DNA from: Spirosoma fluviale
GTDB lineage: Bacteria; Bacteroidota; Bacteroidia; Cytophagales; Cyclobacteriaceae
Length of the DNA stretch: 32,754 bases
Reading direction: 5' to 3'
Assembly (NCBI GenBank): GCA_945872775.1
Contig: CAMCBC010000006.1
Coordinates: forward strand, 1-32,754
A model generated the notes under the pieces. It was not told the DNA's origin. It saw only the letters and a program-made list of their open reading frames with translations, and made no database searches. The position numbers were made by a program, and so were the translations under genes. Positions 1 to 7,028 of this stretch are shown one piece after another. Positions within the stretch are counted from its first letter, which is position 1. Every line of letters starts with the position of its first letter.

Positions 1-210
1 ACCTACCCCTGATTTGGCAATCACCACAGCTTGCCCTTTTAAGTTGCCCGTGTAGAAGGTAAGTCCCCCATATTGTTCTTCTTTTTTGTCCTTTAAGGAA
101 TCCAACAAAATGGCGATTTCCTGATCCAAAGCACCCAAGATGGCGGTACGTTGCGCAGTAGCGCCTAGGGAGAGAAGGAGGAAAAGGACTACTAACGAAA
201 GTGTTTTCAT
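1..210 (-). CDS. Exported MTA/SAH nucleosidase-like protein (partial, C-terminus beyond window edge)
   Basis: Too short for the ORF track. Reading down from ATG at 210-208 gives 70 residues open to the window edge. The first 20 residues form a signal peptide (MKTLSLVVLFLLLSLGATAQ). The mature part runs ILGALDQEIAILLDSL, then GGLTFYTG and AKSGVG, which matches the N-terminus of 5'-methylthioadenosine/S-adenosylhomocysteine nucleosidase (MTAN/Pfs), including the Glu aligned with E. coli Glu12. The family cleaves the N-glycosidic bond of MTA, SAH or 5'-deoxyadenosine to release adenine. A signal peptide is unusual, since the classical enzyme is cytoplasmic. Its ATG overlaps the stop of the upstream purine permease as ATGA, so the two are probably translationally coupled. 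Exported adenine release followed by import is inferred. The catalytic Asp near the C-terminus lies outside the window and cannot be checked. Confidence 0.8.
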   Translation of the reverse strand, partial: MKTLSLVVLFLLLSLGATAQRTAILGALDQEIAILLDSLKDKKEEQYGGLTFYTGNLKGQAVVIAKSGVG

Positions 211-1502
211 AGGGCTAAAAAGAAAATCGAAAGTAGGCTAATCCAAATTAAAATGGGGTGAATTTCTATTCTTTTTCCCGCTGCGAATTTCAAAAAGGTG
301 AAGGCGATAAAGCCAAAAGAAATGCCAATGGACAAGCTGTAGGTAAAGGGAATGAGCACAAGAGTCAAAAAGGAGGGCAGGGCTTCCTCGGGGTTTTTCC
401 AATCGATTTGCGTGAGTGGCAAGATCATAAAAGAGCCCACGAGCACCAAAGCGATGGAACTTGCAATGGATGGGATAATGGACAAAAGGGGAGAGAAAAA
501 CAAGAAGGGAAGGAAGAGCAAGCCTGCAGTGATGGCAGTAAGGCCCGTTCTGCCGCCAGCGGAGATTCCCACCGCCGACTCGATGTAGGCAGTGCCCGAA
601 CTGCTACCAACCAATCCTGCCACAAGTGTAGCTAAAGAATCCGTAAGCAGAGATTTTTGCATGTTCTGAGGGTTGCCTTCTGCATCCTTGAGACCTGAAG
701 CCTCTGCCAAGCCTACAAAGGTGCTGATTCCATCAAAAAGCAGGGTGAAGGTAAAGACAAAAATTACGGGCAGGTAACTGTAGCGAAGTGCACCTAGGAG
801 GTCCGCTTTTCCCACCAAACTGAAGTCAGGCCAGGAGAAAATTCCGGTGTAGTTGACGAGGGTGGATGCCCCTCCAGAAATAGCAGTTGCGTCACCCCAC
901 CAGCGCCCTATCGGCCAAGCGAGCAGGGTGGTAAAGGCGATGCCAAAGAGTAGTGCGCCTGGAACTTTCCGAAGGGTCAAGGCCCCAGTGAAGAGCAAGC
1001 CCGCAAGAAAGGTTAGGGTTGTCGGATCTTTGAAAGAGGCCATGCTCACCAAGGTGGCTGGGTTGGCCACAATGAAATCGGCATTCTGAAAGCCAATGAA
1101 ACAAATGAAAAGCCCAATGCCAGCAGATACAGAATGACGTAGGGAACTGGGTATGGCACGAATGATTTTTTCTCGGGTATTGAATAGGGAAAGGAGGAGA
1201 AACAACACGCCGGACCAGAAAACCGCACCCAAAGCTTCTTCAATCGTTAGTCCAAAGCCCAAGACTGCGGTGTAGGTGAAAAATGCATTGATGCCCATAC
1301 CAGGAGCTACCACGATGGGGTTTTTGGCATAAAGCCCCATCATCAAGCTGCCAAAGGAGGACACCAATACTGTAGCGGTAACGACGGCAGAGAAAGGCAT
1401 CCCTGTAGCCGAAAGTATCGCTGGATTGACGATGATGATGTAAAAACAGGCTAAAAAGGTGCTGACCCCTGCGAGAATTTCGGTTTTGGTGTTCCGCTTC
1501 AT
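207..1502 (-). CDS. NCS2-family purine permease, AzgA/PbuG type
   Basis: A 431-residue polytopic membrane protein with about 12-13 hydrophobic segments, the usual length for the AzgA (COG2252) branch of nucleobase:cation symporters. Family hallmarks are visible: APGMGINAFF near residues 66-75, a TLLFDGISTFVG segment near 253-263, and TAYIESAVGISAGGRTGLTA near 304-323, the signature helix region of adenine/hypoxanthine/guanine permeases. The family imports purine bases with H+ through the inner membrane. The TGA stop overlaps the ATG of the nucleosidase gene (ATGA), so this is the first gene of a two-gene purine-salvage operon. The ATG at 1502 directly precedes MKRNTKTEILAG, a normal family N-terminus. 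Which purine is preferred cannot be told from sequence alone. Family assignment is firm. Confidence 0.9.
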   Translation of the reverse strand: MKRNTKTEILAGVSTFLACFYIIIVNPAILSATGMPFSAVVTATVLVSSFGSLMMGLYAKNPIVVAPGMGINAFFTYTAVLGFGLTIEEALGAVFWSGVLFLLLSLFNTREKIIRAIPSSLRHSVSAGIGLFICFIGFQNADFIVANPATLVSMASFKDPTTLTFLAGLLFTGALTLRKVPGALLFGIAFTTLLAWPIGRWWGDATAISGGASTLVNYTGIFSWPDFSLVGKADLLGALRYSYLPVIFVFTFTLLFDGISTFVGLAEASGLKDAEGNPQNMQKSLLTDSLATLVAGLVGSSSGTAYIESAVGISAGGRTGLTAITAGLLFLPFLFFSPLLSIIPSIASSIALVLVGSFMILPLTQIDWKNPEEALPSFLTLVLIPFTYSLSIGISFGFIAFTFLKFAAGKRIEIHPILIWISLLSIFFLAL

Positions 1503-1551
1503 GGCCTCAAAATAGACAAATCCGCACTAGAATAAAAAATTTGATAAATAG

Positions 1552-1640
1552 GCTGTCAACTGTCCACCGTCCACAGTCGACAGCAAATTGTATTTATGGA
1601 CTACAATTGACTGTGGACTGTCGACCGTCAACTGTTGACA
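1552..1640. repeat. Inverted repeat built from degenerate 7-nt units
   Basis: Between porT and the permease gene lie two arms in opposite orientation. The right arm reads GACTGTG-GACTGTC-GACCGTC-AACTGTT-GACA, a clear 7-nt period. The left arm, read on the minus strand, gives GACTGTG-GACGGTG-GACAGTT-GACAG. The centre has a second small inversion, CAAATTGTA facing TACAATTG. No ORF occupies it. It could form a cruciform in DNA or a long hairpin in readthrough RNA. It lacks a T-run, so it is not a standard terminator. A similar architecture with a different heptamer occurs near 32.2-32.4 kb. Confidence 0.75.
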
Positions 1641-1658
1641 AATAATTCAAAAAAACAA

Positions 1659-2462
1659 TTACTGGAAGTTAAACACAATCGTCACTCCTTTTCTTCGAAG
1701 GGAGGAGATGACATCTCGGATTTCCGGGGCTGTTTTATCAGCCACATAGAGATTATTGATGCCGTGCGAGAAGCGGATCTCAGGGGCAAACTTGAAATAC
1801 TTGAAGTAGATTTCAAATCCCATGCCTGCCTCTACCGTGAAGTCTCGTTTGGCGGTTACAATAGGATCAAGGTTGATTTCCTCTTGGGCCTTGGTATTGA
1901 ACAAGTAGCTTCCTCCGCCAATAAAGTACATGCGGGTATTGTTGAACCGCATGGAGCGGTATTTGAATACCACTGGAAGCTCCACCATGGTTGCTTCATT
2001 GACCAGTTCTTCGGTTCGGTACCCAAGACCGGGTAAGGCAGTATTGTTTGAAGTATTGGGATAGGTTGCCGATGCGCCATCAAAGTAGTTGACGTCCAAT
2101 TTGTACTCGTAAAAACCAATTTTTGGAGTAAAAATCAGGTTGACCTGGTCATGAAATCGTAAAATGCCAATAAAGCCCAAGGAAAAACCCGGCGTGAACT
2201 TGGGAAAGATGGAATGAACGGCTCCGGTGGCGGAATTTGCTGGATTGAGAAACTCAGGAGAGTAGCGAAGTTGGTAGCTCGCGGTATGTGCTCCAAGGAA
2301 GAAACCATAGGAGGTAAGCTTGTCATCCGAGCCTGAATTATTGGTGAGCCCGAAATACCCTTGCGCATTGCTTTGGGCCACTACACACAGCAGCAGGAGG
2401 CTTAGGACAATTACTTTTGCCCTACGTAGATGGAACTGATGCCAAAAGTGAGTGGTTTGCAT
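1659..2462 (-). CDS. porT: PorT/SprT-like outer-membrane beta-barrel protein (type IX secretion)
   Basis: 267 residues. A basic N-region (HLRRAK) and hydrophobic core ([13 protein letters not shown]) end in SNAQ at about residue 34, a Bacteroidota-type signal peptide. The rest is rich in alternating beta strands ([38 protein letters not shown]) and ends in VTIVFNFQ, an aromatic C-terminal residue pattern typical of outer-membrane barrels. The pattern fits PorT, a T9SS accessory barrel, and placement directly behind ubiE is, from memory, a recurrent Bacteroidota arrangement. The ATG at 2462 lies inside ubiE, a 52-nt overlap. No ATG, GTG or TTG sits closer to the signal peptide in this frame, so the overlap is probably real. 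A generic PorT-family barrel unrelated to T9SS remains possible. Confidence 0.72.
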   Translation of the reverse strand: MQTTHFWHQFHLRRAKVIVLSLLLLCVVAQSNAQGYFGLTNNSGSDDKLTSYGFFLGAHTASYQLRYSPEFLNPANSATGAVHSIFPKFTPGFSLGFIGILRFHDQVNLIFTPKIGFYEYKLDVNYFDGASATYPNTSNNTALPGLGYRTEELVNEATMVELPVVFKYRSMRFNNTRMYFIGGGSYLFNTKAQEEINLDPIVTAKRDFTVEAGMGFEIYFKYFKFAPEIRFSHGINNLYVADKTAPEIRDVISSLRRKGVTIVFNFQ

Positions 2463-3133
2463 ACGGTGCTTTGAAAGCCTACTTTTTTTAATATGGTCAG
2501 AAAATTTTCTCCATCTGGAAAGGCTTCCACTGACTCGGGAAGGTAAGTATAGGCAGAATTGTCTTTGGATACAATTTTTCCGATTTGGGGAAGAATCACA
2601 TTCGAATAAAACCCATAAGCTTGCTTCATCGGAAATGACCTGGGTTTGCTAAATTCCAAGATCACTGTTTTTCCTCCTGGCTTGAGGACACGGTACATGT
2701 CTGCCAATCCTTTTTCCAGATTTTCAAAGTTCCGAACTCCAAAGGAAACGATCACTGCATCGAATTTATTGTCTTCAAAGAGAAGTCCTTCGGAATCCCC
2801 GAGGTGCATTTCGATTTTTTCTTGAAGCCCACGCTTCACCATTTTCTTGCGGCCTTCGGAAAGCATGCCTTCGGAAATGTCCACGCCAATGATTTTGTCT
2901 GGGTTTAATGCCAATGCCTCGATGGCAAAATCACCCGTCCCGGTAGCAATATCCAGAATCAATTTCGGCGCATCTTTTTGGAGATGCTTAATGGCTTTTT
3001 TTCTCCAAATGATATCGATACCTAGACTCAATACATGGTTCAGCAAATCGTACTTCGGGCTGATGCTGTTAAACATTTCAGCTACCTGCGCTTTTTTAGG
3101 GTCTTGCTTATCTTTGTAGGGGAGGACGGTCAT
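2411..3133 (-). CDS. ubiE: Demethylmenaquinone methyltransferase (UbiE/MenG)
   Basis: A SAM-dependent C-methyltransferase for the last step of menaquinone synthesis. The ORF track starts at 3208, but its first 25 residues are unlike the family, whereas [20 protein letters not shown] from ATG 3133 is a normal start, giving 240 residues. Signature 1 ([19 protein letters not shown]) lies at residues 28-46, SAM motif I ([11 protein letters not shown]) at 60-70, the acidic residue GVDIS near 83-87, [11 protein letters not shown] near 129-139, and signature 2 (RVLKPGG ... EFSKP) near 148-164. In an organism of this type it should act on demethylmenaquinone rather than a ubiquinone intermediate (inference from lineage). 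It is first in an overlapping pair with porT, with a purine-rich AAGAAG about 5 nt before the ATG. Confidence 0.92.
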   Translation of the reverse strand: MTVLPYKDKQDPKKAQVAEMFNSISPKYDLLNHVLSLGIDIIWRKKAIKHLQKDAPKLILDIATGTGDFAIEALALNPDKIIGVDISEGMLSEGRKKMVKRGLQEKIEMHLGDSEGLLFEDNKFDAVIVSFGVRNFENLEKGLADMYRVLKPGGKTVILEFSKPRSFPMKQAYGFYSNVILPQIGKIVSKDNSAYTYLPESVEAFPDGENFLTILKKVGFQSTVCKPLTFGISSIYVGQK

Positions 3134-3229
3134 CACGATTCTTCTTTGGTGGCACAATATTACTACACAAACCCGAGGATATGAAAATTGTTGGAGGCCT
3201 TCCGGCAAAGTGCTTCCAAAATAAAAGCC

Positions 3230-3237
3230 TATTTTTG
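3230..3237 (+). promoter_or_regulatory. Possible -7 element (TATTTTTG) for engB
   Basis: It matches TAnnTTTG, the Bacteroidota housekeeping -7 consensus, 17 nt before the engB ATG in the ubiE/engB divergent gap. I see no convincing TTTG about 20 nt upstream. Confidence 0.45.
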
Positions 3238-3254
3238 TATCCTATTTAAAAGTC

Positions 3255-3866
3255 ATGATCAAAAAAGCCACCTTTTTAGTTAGCAATACTGACGTCACCA
3301 AGTGCCCAAAACCCGATCGTGCAGAGATTGCATTTATCGGACGCTCCAATGTAGGCAAGAGCTCCCTGATCAACATGCTTACCGGAGTGAAGGAGCTTGC
3401 CAAAACTTCCCAAAAGCCAGGTAAGACACAGCTGGTCAACCATTTCAACATCGATGATCGTTGGTATTTGGTGGATTTACCGGGATATGGATTTGCCAAA
3501 GTAAGCAAGGACAAGAAGGTGAAGTGGGAGAAAATGATCAGCAACTACCTGACTTCCCGTCCCAATCTTTGCGGGGTATTTGTGTTGATTGACAGCCGTT
3601 TGGAACCGCAAACCATCGATTTGGAATTTCTCAACTGGTGTGGGGAAGAAGATGTTCCGTTTGTAGTGGCTTTTACCAAAGCCGACAAGCAGTCCAAAAC
3701 TCAGACGGACAAAAACGTAAAATCATTTTTGAATAAGCTGGTTGAGATTTTTGGCGATACGCCAGATTATTTCGTGACCTCCGCAGAAAAAGGCCAAGGC
3801 AAGGACGAGGTACTGCAGTACTTGGCGGATCTGGTGTCGGAATTTGAATCCCAGCGTACAAATTGA
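3255..3866 (+). CDS. engB: Ribosome-biogenesis GTP-binding protein EngB (YihA/YsxC)
   Basis: 203 residues, the usual length for this essential small GTPase, which acts in the assembly of the large ribosomal subunit. All G motifs are visible: G1 GRSNVGKSS (residues 29-37), the G2 threonine in KPGKTQ (about 58), G3 DLPG (74-77), G4 TKAD (141-144) and G5 TSAE (175-178). The N-terminal MIKKATFLVSNTDVTKCP matches the family strand before the G-domain, supporting ATG 3255. It is divergent from ubiE. The next gene, DUF5606, follows after 39 nt and has its own predicted -7 element. Nothing anomalous is seen. Confidence 0.95.
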   Translation: MIKKATFLVSNTDVTKCPKPDRAEIAFIGRSNVGKSSLINMLTGVKELAKTSQKPGKTQLVNHFNIDDRWYLVDLPGYGFAKVSKDKKVKWEKMISNYLTSRPNLCGVFVLIDSRLEPQTIDLEFLNWCGEEDVPFVVAFTKADKQSKTQTDKNVKSFLNKLVEIFGDTPDYFVTSAEKGQGKDEVLQYLADLVSEFESQRTN

Positions 3867-3876
3867 TGGATACTGC

Positions 3877-3884
3877 TATATTTG
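3877..3884 (+). promoter_or_regulatory. -7 promoter element TATATTTG for the DUF5606 gene
   Basis: A perfect TAnnTTTG match 21 nt before ATG 3906. It overlaps the ORF-track start at 3882, so a transcript from here would begin downstream of that ATG. This decides for the 3906 start. The -33 element is not clear. Confidence 0.6.
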
Positions 3885-3905
3885 CAGCCTGAATCCCTAA
3901 AGAAT

Positions 3906-4328
3906 ATGAATTTTAAAGACATTGCATCTGTAGCCGGAAAGCCGGGATTGTACAAAATCGTAAGCCCAACCCGCTCTGGCGTGGTGCTTGAAGCCTTTGA
4001 CGAGAAAAAAACCAAATTGGTAGCAGGCATGTCTATGCGTGTGTCGGTACTAAGTGATATTTCGATTTACACCCTCACTGAAGAAGGAGCAGAACCTTTG
4101 GAGTCGGTGATGAAAAAAATCGAATCCAACTACCAAGGGGATACGGGAGTGGATGCGAGTGCTTCTGATGCGGAGTTGCGTGCCTTCCTAAAATCAGTAT
4201 TGCCAGAATTTGATCAGGACCGCGTGTATGTGTCCGACATCAAAAAATTGAATGCCTGGTACACGATTATCCATAAAAACTGCCCTGAAGTACTTCAAGA
4301 GAGTTCATCCACTGAAAAAGAAGCCTAA
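3906..4328 (+). CDS. DUF5606 domain protein
   Basis: 140 residues from ATG 3906 (MNFKDIASVAGKPGLYKIV), the standard start of this Bacteroidota-restricted family. The ORF-track start at 3882 adds eight unlikely residues and lies in a promoter element. The protein has a small N-terminal beta-rich half (KPGLYKIVSPTRSGVVLEAFDEKKTKLV, with a strand-forming SVLSDISIYTL) and a C-terminal helical half (SDAELRAFLKSVLPEFDQDRVYVSDIKKLNAWYTII). No catalytic motif, signal peptide or membrane segment is visible, so it is probably cytosolic. The function of the family is not known to me. It ends directly before a strong intrinsic terminator and follows engB, so it may be read both from its own promoter and by readthrough. 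Confidence 0.85.
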   Translation: MNFKDIASVAGKPGLYKIVSPTRSGVVLEAFDEKKTKLVAGMSMRVSVLSDISIYTLTEEGAEPLESVMKKIESNYQGDTGVDASASDAELRAFLKSVLPEFDQDRVYVSDIKKLNAWYTIIHKNCPEVLQESSSTEKEA

Positions 4329-4333
4329 CACCT

Positions 4334-4357
4334 AGCCCCGTATCCACGGGGCTTTTT
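4334..4357 (+). terminator. Intrinsic terminator after DUF5606
   Basis: Perfect 7-bp stem AGCCCCG/CGGGGCT with a TATCCA loop, followed by TTTT. It starts 5 nt after the stop codon of the DUF5606 gene. Confidence 0.88.
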
Positions 4358-4359
4358 CA

Positions 4360-4367
4360 TACCTTAG
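4360..4367 (+). promoter_or_regulatory. -7-like element TACCTTAG, 4 nt before ATG
   Basis: One mismatch to TAnnTTTG, separated from ATG 4372 by CGAG. This is the same 4-nt spacing seen at marC, the helicase and ccmB. It lies directly after the terminator, where a new promoter is required. It predicts a leaderless transcript. Confidence 0.45.
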
Positions 4368-4371
4368 CGAG

Positions 4372-4686
4372 ATGTCCACCCTTGCCGAAGAAACTTTTGC
4401 CCTGGTCACCCAAGAATTGGCCCTTCCTGAAATTAAGGAGGAGTTTGACGAGCAAAAAGCGGTGGCCGTAATCACCCAGGCCCTGAGACAGCTGCTTGAC
4501 AAAAATCTGGAACGTCTCCTTCAAATTTGCTACCGGATAGACTTGTCAGAAAACACACTCAAAAAAATCCTTTCCGAATCTCCCCCTGAGCAGCTTGCCT
4601 CAGATCTGGCGCAAGCCTTGTGGGAGCGGCAGAAACAAAAAATCGTCCTCAGAAGACGCTACTCAGGCACGGAAGGCTCCGAGTAG
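4372..4686 (+). CDS. Small conserved hypothetical protein, helical
   Basis: 104 residues. I do not recognise a named domain. The sequence is predicted almost wholly alpha-helical, with acidic N-terminal helices (AEETFALVTQELALPEIKEEF), a central amphipathic segment (ALRQLLDKNLERLLQICYRIDL) and a basic tail (ERQKQKIVLRRRYSG). There is no signal peptide and no membrane segment. The charge pattern and the phrase LLQICYRIDLSE suggest a small adaptor-like cytosolic protein, but that is only an impression. It sits between a terminator and the sugar isomerase gene, 59 nt upstream of the latter's ATG, on the same strand. The codon and base use look like the neighbours, which supports a real gene. The gene is likely real and the function unknown. 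Confidence 0.7.
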   Translation: MSTLAEETFALVTQELALPEIKEEFDEQKAVAVITQALRQLLDKNLERLLQICYRIDLSENTLKKILSESPPEQLASDLAQALWERQKQKIVLRRRYSGTEGSE

Positions 4687-4745
4687 GTCAAAAGCCACTT
4701 TTTTCCTTCCGAGGGATTGCGTATGTTTCGTTCAAATCTCTTTTT

Positions 4746-5870
4746 ATGGCAAATCCCATCTGGATCATGACCTCTGCTTTTGATCAGCTATCTCTGGAGG
4801 AGACGGTTGAAAAAGCACTTCAAATAGGTGTTCAAGGACTAGATCTTTGCGTTTTCCGCAAGGATGGTACGCGAAATGATTTCGTGGCTACACACCTGGA
4901 TTACCTGAATTTTGGTCCTCAGGAAGCGCAAAGCTTGCTGCGCCAGTTTAACCAAGCATCCCTTCGCTTGTCCATCGGAGCCTTTGAAAATCTCATCGGT
5001 GGAGATCCCATCCACCGTATTCACAACCAAAATCACCTCCTCCGCCTGATCCGCATCGCCTACTTGTTGGGAGGTGATGATAACGATGTGACGGTAGGCA
5101 CCTTTGTGGGCTACAATCACGAGCTAGGGAATGAAGAGGGAGGATTTGAGAAAAATCTACTAGAATACCAACGAATTTTTGGTCCCATCATTCGCTATGC
5201 GGCAAGCCTAGGGGTGACGGTGGTCTATGAAAACTGTCCCATGGAGGGTTGGAGAAGTTCGGGATATACGGGCACCTTCAATAACCTGAGCGGGGTCTTG
5301 GCAGCGCGCAAACTGATGTACGAGCTCGTACCTGAAAAAAATCACGGAGAGATCTACGATCCCTCCCACGATGTATGGCAGCATACCGACCCTGTGTCCG
5401 TGATGCAGCATACCGACATGAGCCGTGTACGGCGAATCCATGTGAAGTCCACCCGCAATGTATCCGATCCCTTCTGGGGAAATATGTATCCCATGCAGCA
5501 AATTCGGCCCGACTGGGCAGAGAAAGTAGGGATTACTTCCAGTAAAAACCCTTGGGACAGACACCACTACGAAGCCACGCTTCCAGGATTTGGACTAGGG
5601 GATTCCATGGATTGGAGAGCCTTTGTGGGCCTTGTGCGAGCGAAAGGATTTACGGGGCCCTTCGAAATTGAAAATGAGGCGCTTCTTTCCAAGCAAACAG
5701 GCAGTATGGGTGCCATCGTCCAAGGCTGTAAAGCAGCAGTGCAGAATTTAGCACCCCTGCTTTGGGAACTGAGTGCCGAAGGTTGGACCTATCCCGAGTC
5801 AGCGTATCAGCCACTCCAGGAATTGAGGCGCAGCGATATTCCAGTGATGACCATGGATCAGCTGCAGTAA
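4746..5870 (+). CDS. Sugar phosphate isomerase/epimerase-like TIM-barrel protein
   Basis: 374 residues from ATG 4746 (MANPIWIMTSAFDQLSLEE). The ORF-track extension to 4620 overlaps the previous gene and encodes a low-quality basic stretch, so I reject it. The fold is the xylose-isomerase-like TIM barrel (AP endonuclease family 2): the strand LSLEETVEKALQIGVQGLDLCVF at the N-terminus, GVTVVYENCPMEGW with a metal-ligand-type Glu near the centre, IYDPSHDVWQ with a His/Asp pair, RRIHVKSTR, and GPFEIENEALLS near the C-terminus. These Glu, Asp and His residues are the usual divalent-metal site. The substrate cannot be told; family members act on ketohexoses, inositols and sugar phosphates. No signal peptide is seen. 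It is convergent with rnhA, with only 19 nt between the stops. Confidence 0.82.
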   Translation: MANPIWIMTSAFDQLSLEETVEKALQIGVQGLDLCVFRKDGTRNDFVATHLDYLNFGPQEAQSLLRQFNQASLRLSIGAFENLIGGDPIHRIHNQNHLLRLIRIAYLLGGDDNDVTVGTFVGYNHELGNEEGGFEKNLLEYQRIFGPIIRYAASLGVTVVYENCPMEGWRSSGYTGTFNNLSGVLAARKLMYELVPEKNHGEIYDPSHDVWQHTDPVSVMQHTDMSRVRRIHVKSTRNVSDPFWGNMYPMQQIRPDWAEKVGITSSKNPWDRHHYEATLPGFGLGDSMDWRAFVGLVRAKGFTGPFEIENEALLSKQTGSMGAIVQGCKAAVQNLAPLLWELSAEGWTYPESAYQPLQELRRSDIPVMTMDQLQ

Positions 5871-5889
5871 ATCTCAAAAAAAGTAATGG

Positions 5890-6342
5890 TTAGCCTTGTT
5901 GCTCGTAGACGGTATCTGCGGGTAAGTTGGGCTGCTCTGCTGCTGCCACGGCCAACTGGTCACAACGCTCATTTTCGGGGTGACCTGCGTGCCCTTTAAG
6001 CCAGAAAAACTTGGGCTTAAACTTCAGGTGGAGGGGTATGTAGCGCAGCCAGAGGTCCGGATTTTTTTTGTCTTTGAACCCTTTTTTCTGCCAAGACCAA
6101 AGCCAGCCTTTTTCGATCGCATCGACTACGTACTTGCTATCCGAATAGACCTGCACGGGATATTCGGTGGTCTTGATCTCCTGGAGCGCACGGATCACGG
6201 CTAGGAGTTCCATGCGGTTGTTGGTTGTCAATCGGAAGCCTTCAGATAGCTCTTTTCGGTGCTGCCCAAACTTCAGCACTGCTCCATAGCCTCCAGGACC
6301 TGGGTTGCCTTTGGCTGCTCCATCGGTGAAAATGACAATCAT
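5890..6342 (-). CDS. rnhA: Ribonuclease HI
   Basis: 150 residues, close to the E. coli enzyme. It cleaves the RNA strand of RNA:DNA hybrids (R-loops, Okazaki primers). The metal-binding DEDD set is visible: Asp7 in FTDGAAKGNPGPGGYG, Glu45 in NNRMELLAVI, Asp68 in YSDSKYVVDAI and Asp128 in NERCDQLA. His118 in LKGHAGHPEN is the catalytic-loop histidine. The basic handle region (LWSWQKKGFKDKKNPDLW) is present, so this is the E. coli-like RNase HI subtype. The ATG at 6342 is preceded by TTTCTTTG-TTGC, a weak version of the 4-nt-spaced -7 pattern. It lies 37 nt behind marC on the same strand and may also be read from there. Confidence 0.95.
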   Translation of the reverse strand: MIVIFTDGAAKGNPGPGGYGAVLKFGQHRKELSEGFRLTTNNRMELLAVIRALQEIKTTEYPVQVYSDSKYVVDAIEKGWLWSWQKKGFKDKKNPDLWLRYIPLHLKFKPKFFWLKGHAGHPENERCDQLAVAAAEQPNLPADTVYEQQG

Positions 6343-6346
6343 GCAA

Positions 6347-6354
6347 CAAAGAAA
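6347..6354 (-). promoter_or_regulatory. Weak -7-like element TTTCTTTG, 4 nt before the rnhA ATG
   Basis: One mismatch to TAnnTTTG (second base), at the same N4-ATG spacing as the TACCTTTG sites. Alone it would not be worth calling; it is listed because of the shared spacing. Confidence 0.3.
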
Positions 6355-6379
6355 TCAAAAAAAGTGAAGCCTAGTTTTT

Positions 6380-6967
6380 TCATCCTCCAGCTAATGGAAA
6401 GGCGTTGGTCTTGAAGATTTTCACAGCAATCGACAAGAGAATAATTCCAAAGATTCTACGAAGCACGTCTACTCCTGTTTTTCCAAGTTTACGCTCTAGC
6501 CAATTCGTGCTTTTAAGTACGATGAACACAAAAATCAAGTTGAGCAGGATGCCTATGGCAATGTTGATCTGTTCAAACTCTGCCTTCAAGGTCAAGATAG
6601 TCGTAAGCGTACCCGCTCCGGCGATCAATGGAAATGCAATGGGTACGATGGAAGCACTGGTACTGGCAGTGGCTTCGGGGTCTGGTTTGAAGAGCTCAAT
6701 CCCCAAAATCATCTCAGCACCAAGTGCGAAAATGATCAAGGCTCCTGCGATGGCAAAGTCTTCCACACCAATGCCAAACAAATTCAGGATGGACTTTCCC
6801 ACCAATAGGAAGGTAATCATCAACACCCCTGCCACGATGGTGGCTTTCCCAGATTGAATATGGCCTACTTTTTTACGTAGGTTGATGATGATGGGAATAG
6901 ATCCCAAAATATCAATCACGGAAAATAAGATGAGGGAAACCGAAAGAATTTGTTTGAAATCTACCAT
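6380..6967 (-). CDS. MarC-family integral membrane protein
   Basis: 195 residues with six hydrophobic segments, the usual size of the MarC/YchE/YhgN family (UPF0056). Family features include an N-terminal helix with LILFSVIDILGSIPIIINL, the conserved IAFPLIAGAGTLTTILTL segment in the middle (residues about 110-128), and a final helix RRIFGIILLSIAVKIF. The family is an inner-membrane protein of unknown transport role. Despite the name, its link to antibiotic resistance was not upheld in E. coli, to my knowledge. The ATG is preceded by TACCTTTG-CGTC, so a leaderless mRNA is likely. It is followed by rnhA. Confidence 0.88.
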   Translation of the reverse strand: MVDFKQILSVSLILFSVIDILGSIPIIINLRKKVGHIQSGKATIVAGVLMITFLLVGKSILNLFGIGVEDFAIAGALIIFALGAEMILGIELFKPDPEATASTSASIVPIAFPLIAGAGTLTTILTLKAEFEQINIAIGILLNLIFVFIVLKSTNWLERKLGKTGVDVLRRIFGIILLSIAVKIFKTNAFPLAGG

Positions 6968-6971
6968 GACG

Positions 6972-6979
6972 CAAAGGTA
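6972..6979 (-). promoter_or_regulatory. -7 promoter element TACCTTTG, exactly 4 nt before the marC ATG
   Basis: The minus strand reads TACCTTTG-CGTC-ATG. It is a perfect TAnnTTTG match with the start site expected at or near the A of ATG. I see no good TTTG at -33. The same octamer and spacing occur at 19830-19837 and 19954-19961. Confidence 0.65.
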
Positions 6980-7028
6980 AGAAGATTTTGTCGAGGACAG
7001 GAATCCTTTACCAATTCCACTTGTGGAT

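Noticed and set aside
1635-2036. 133-residue plus-strand ORF
   Set aside because: Antisense to porT; no recognisable domain or start signal.
6405-6857. 150-residue plus-strand ORF
   Set aside because: Shadow of the MarC-family gene, and low-complexity Ser/Met/Pro composition.
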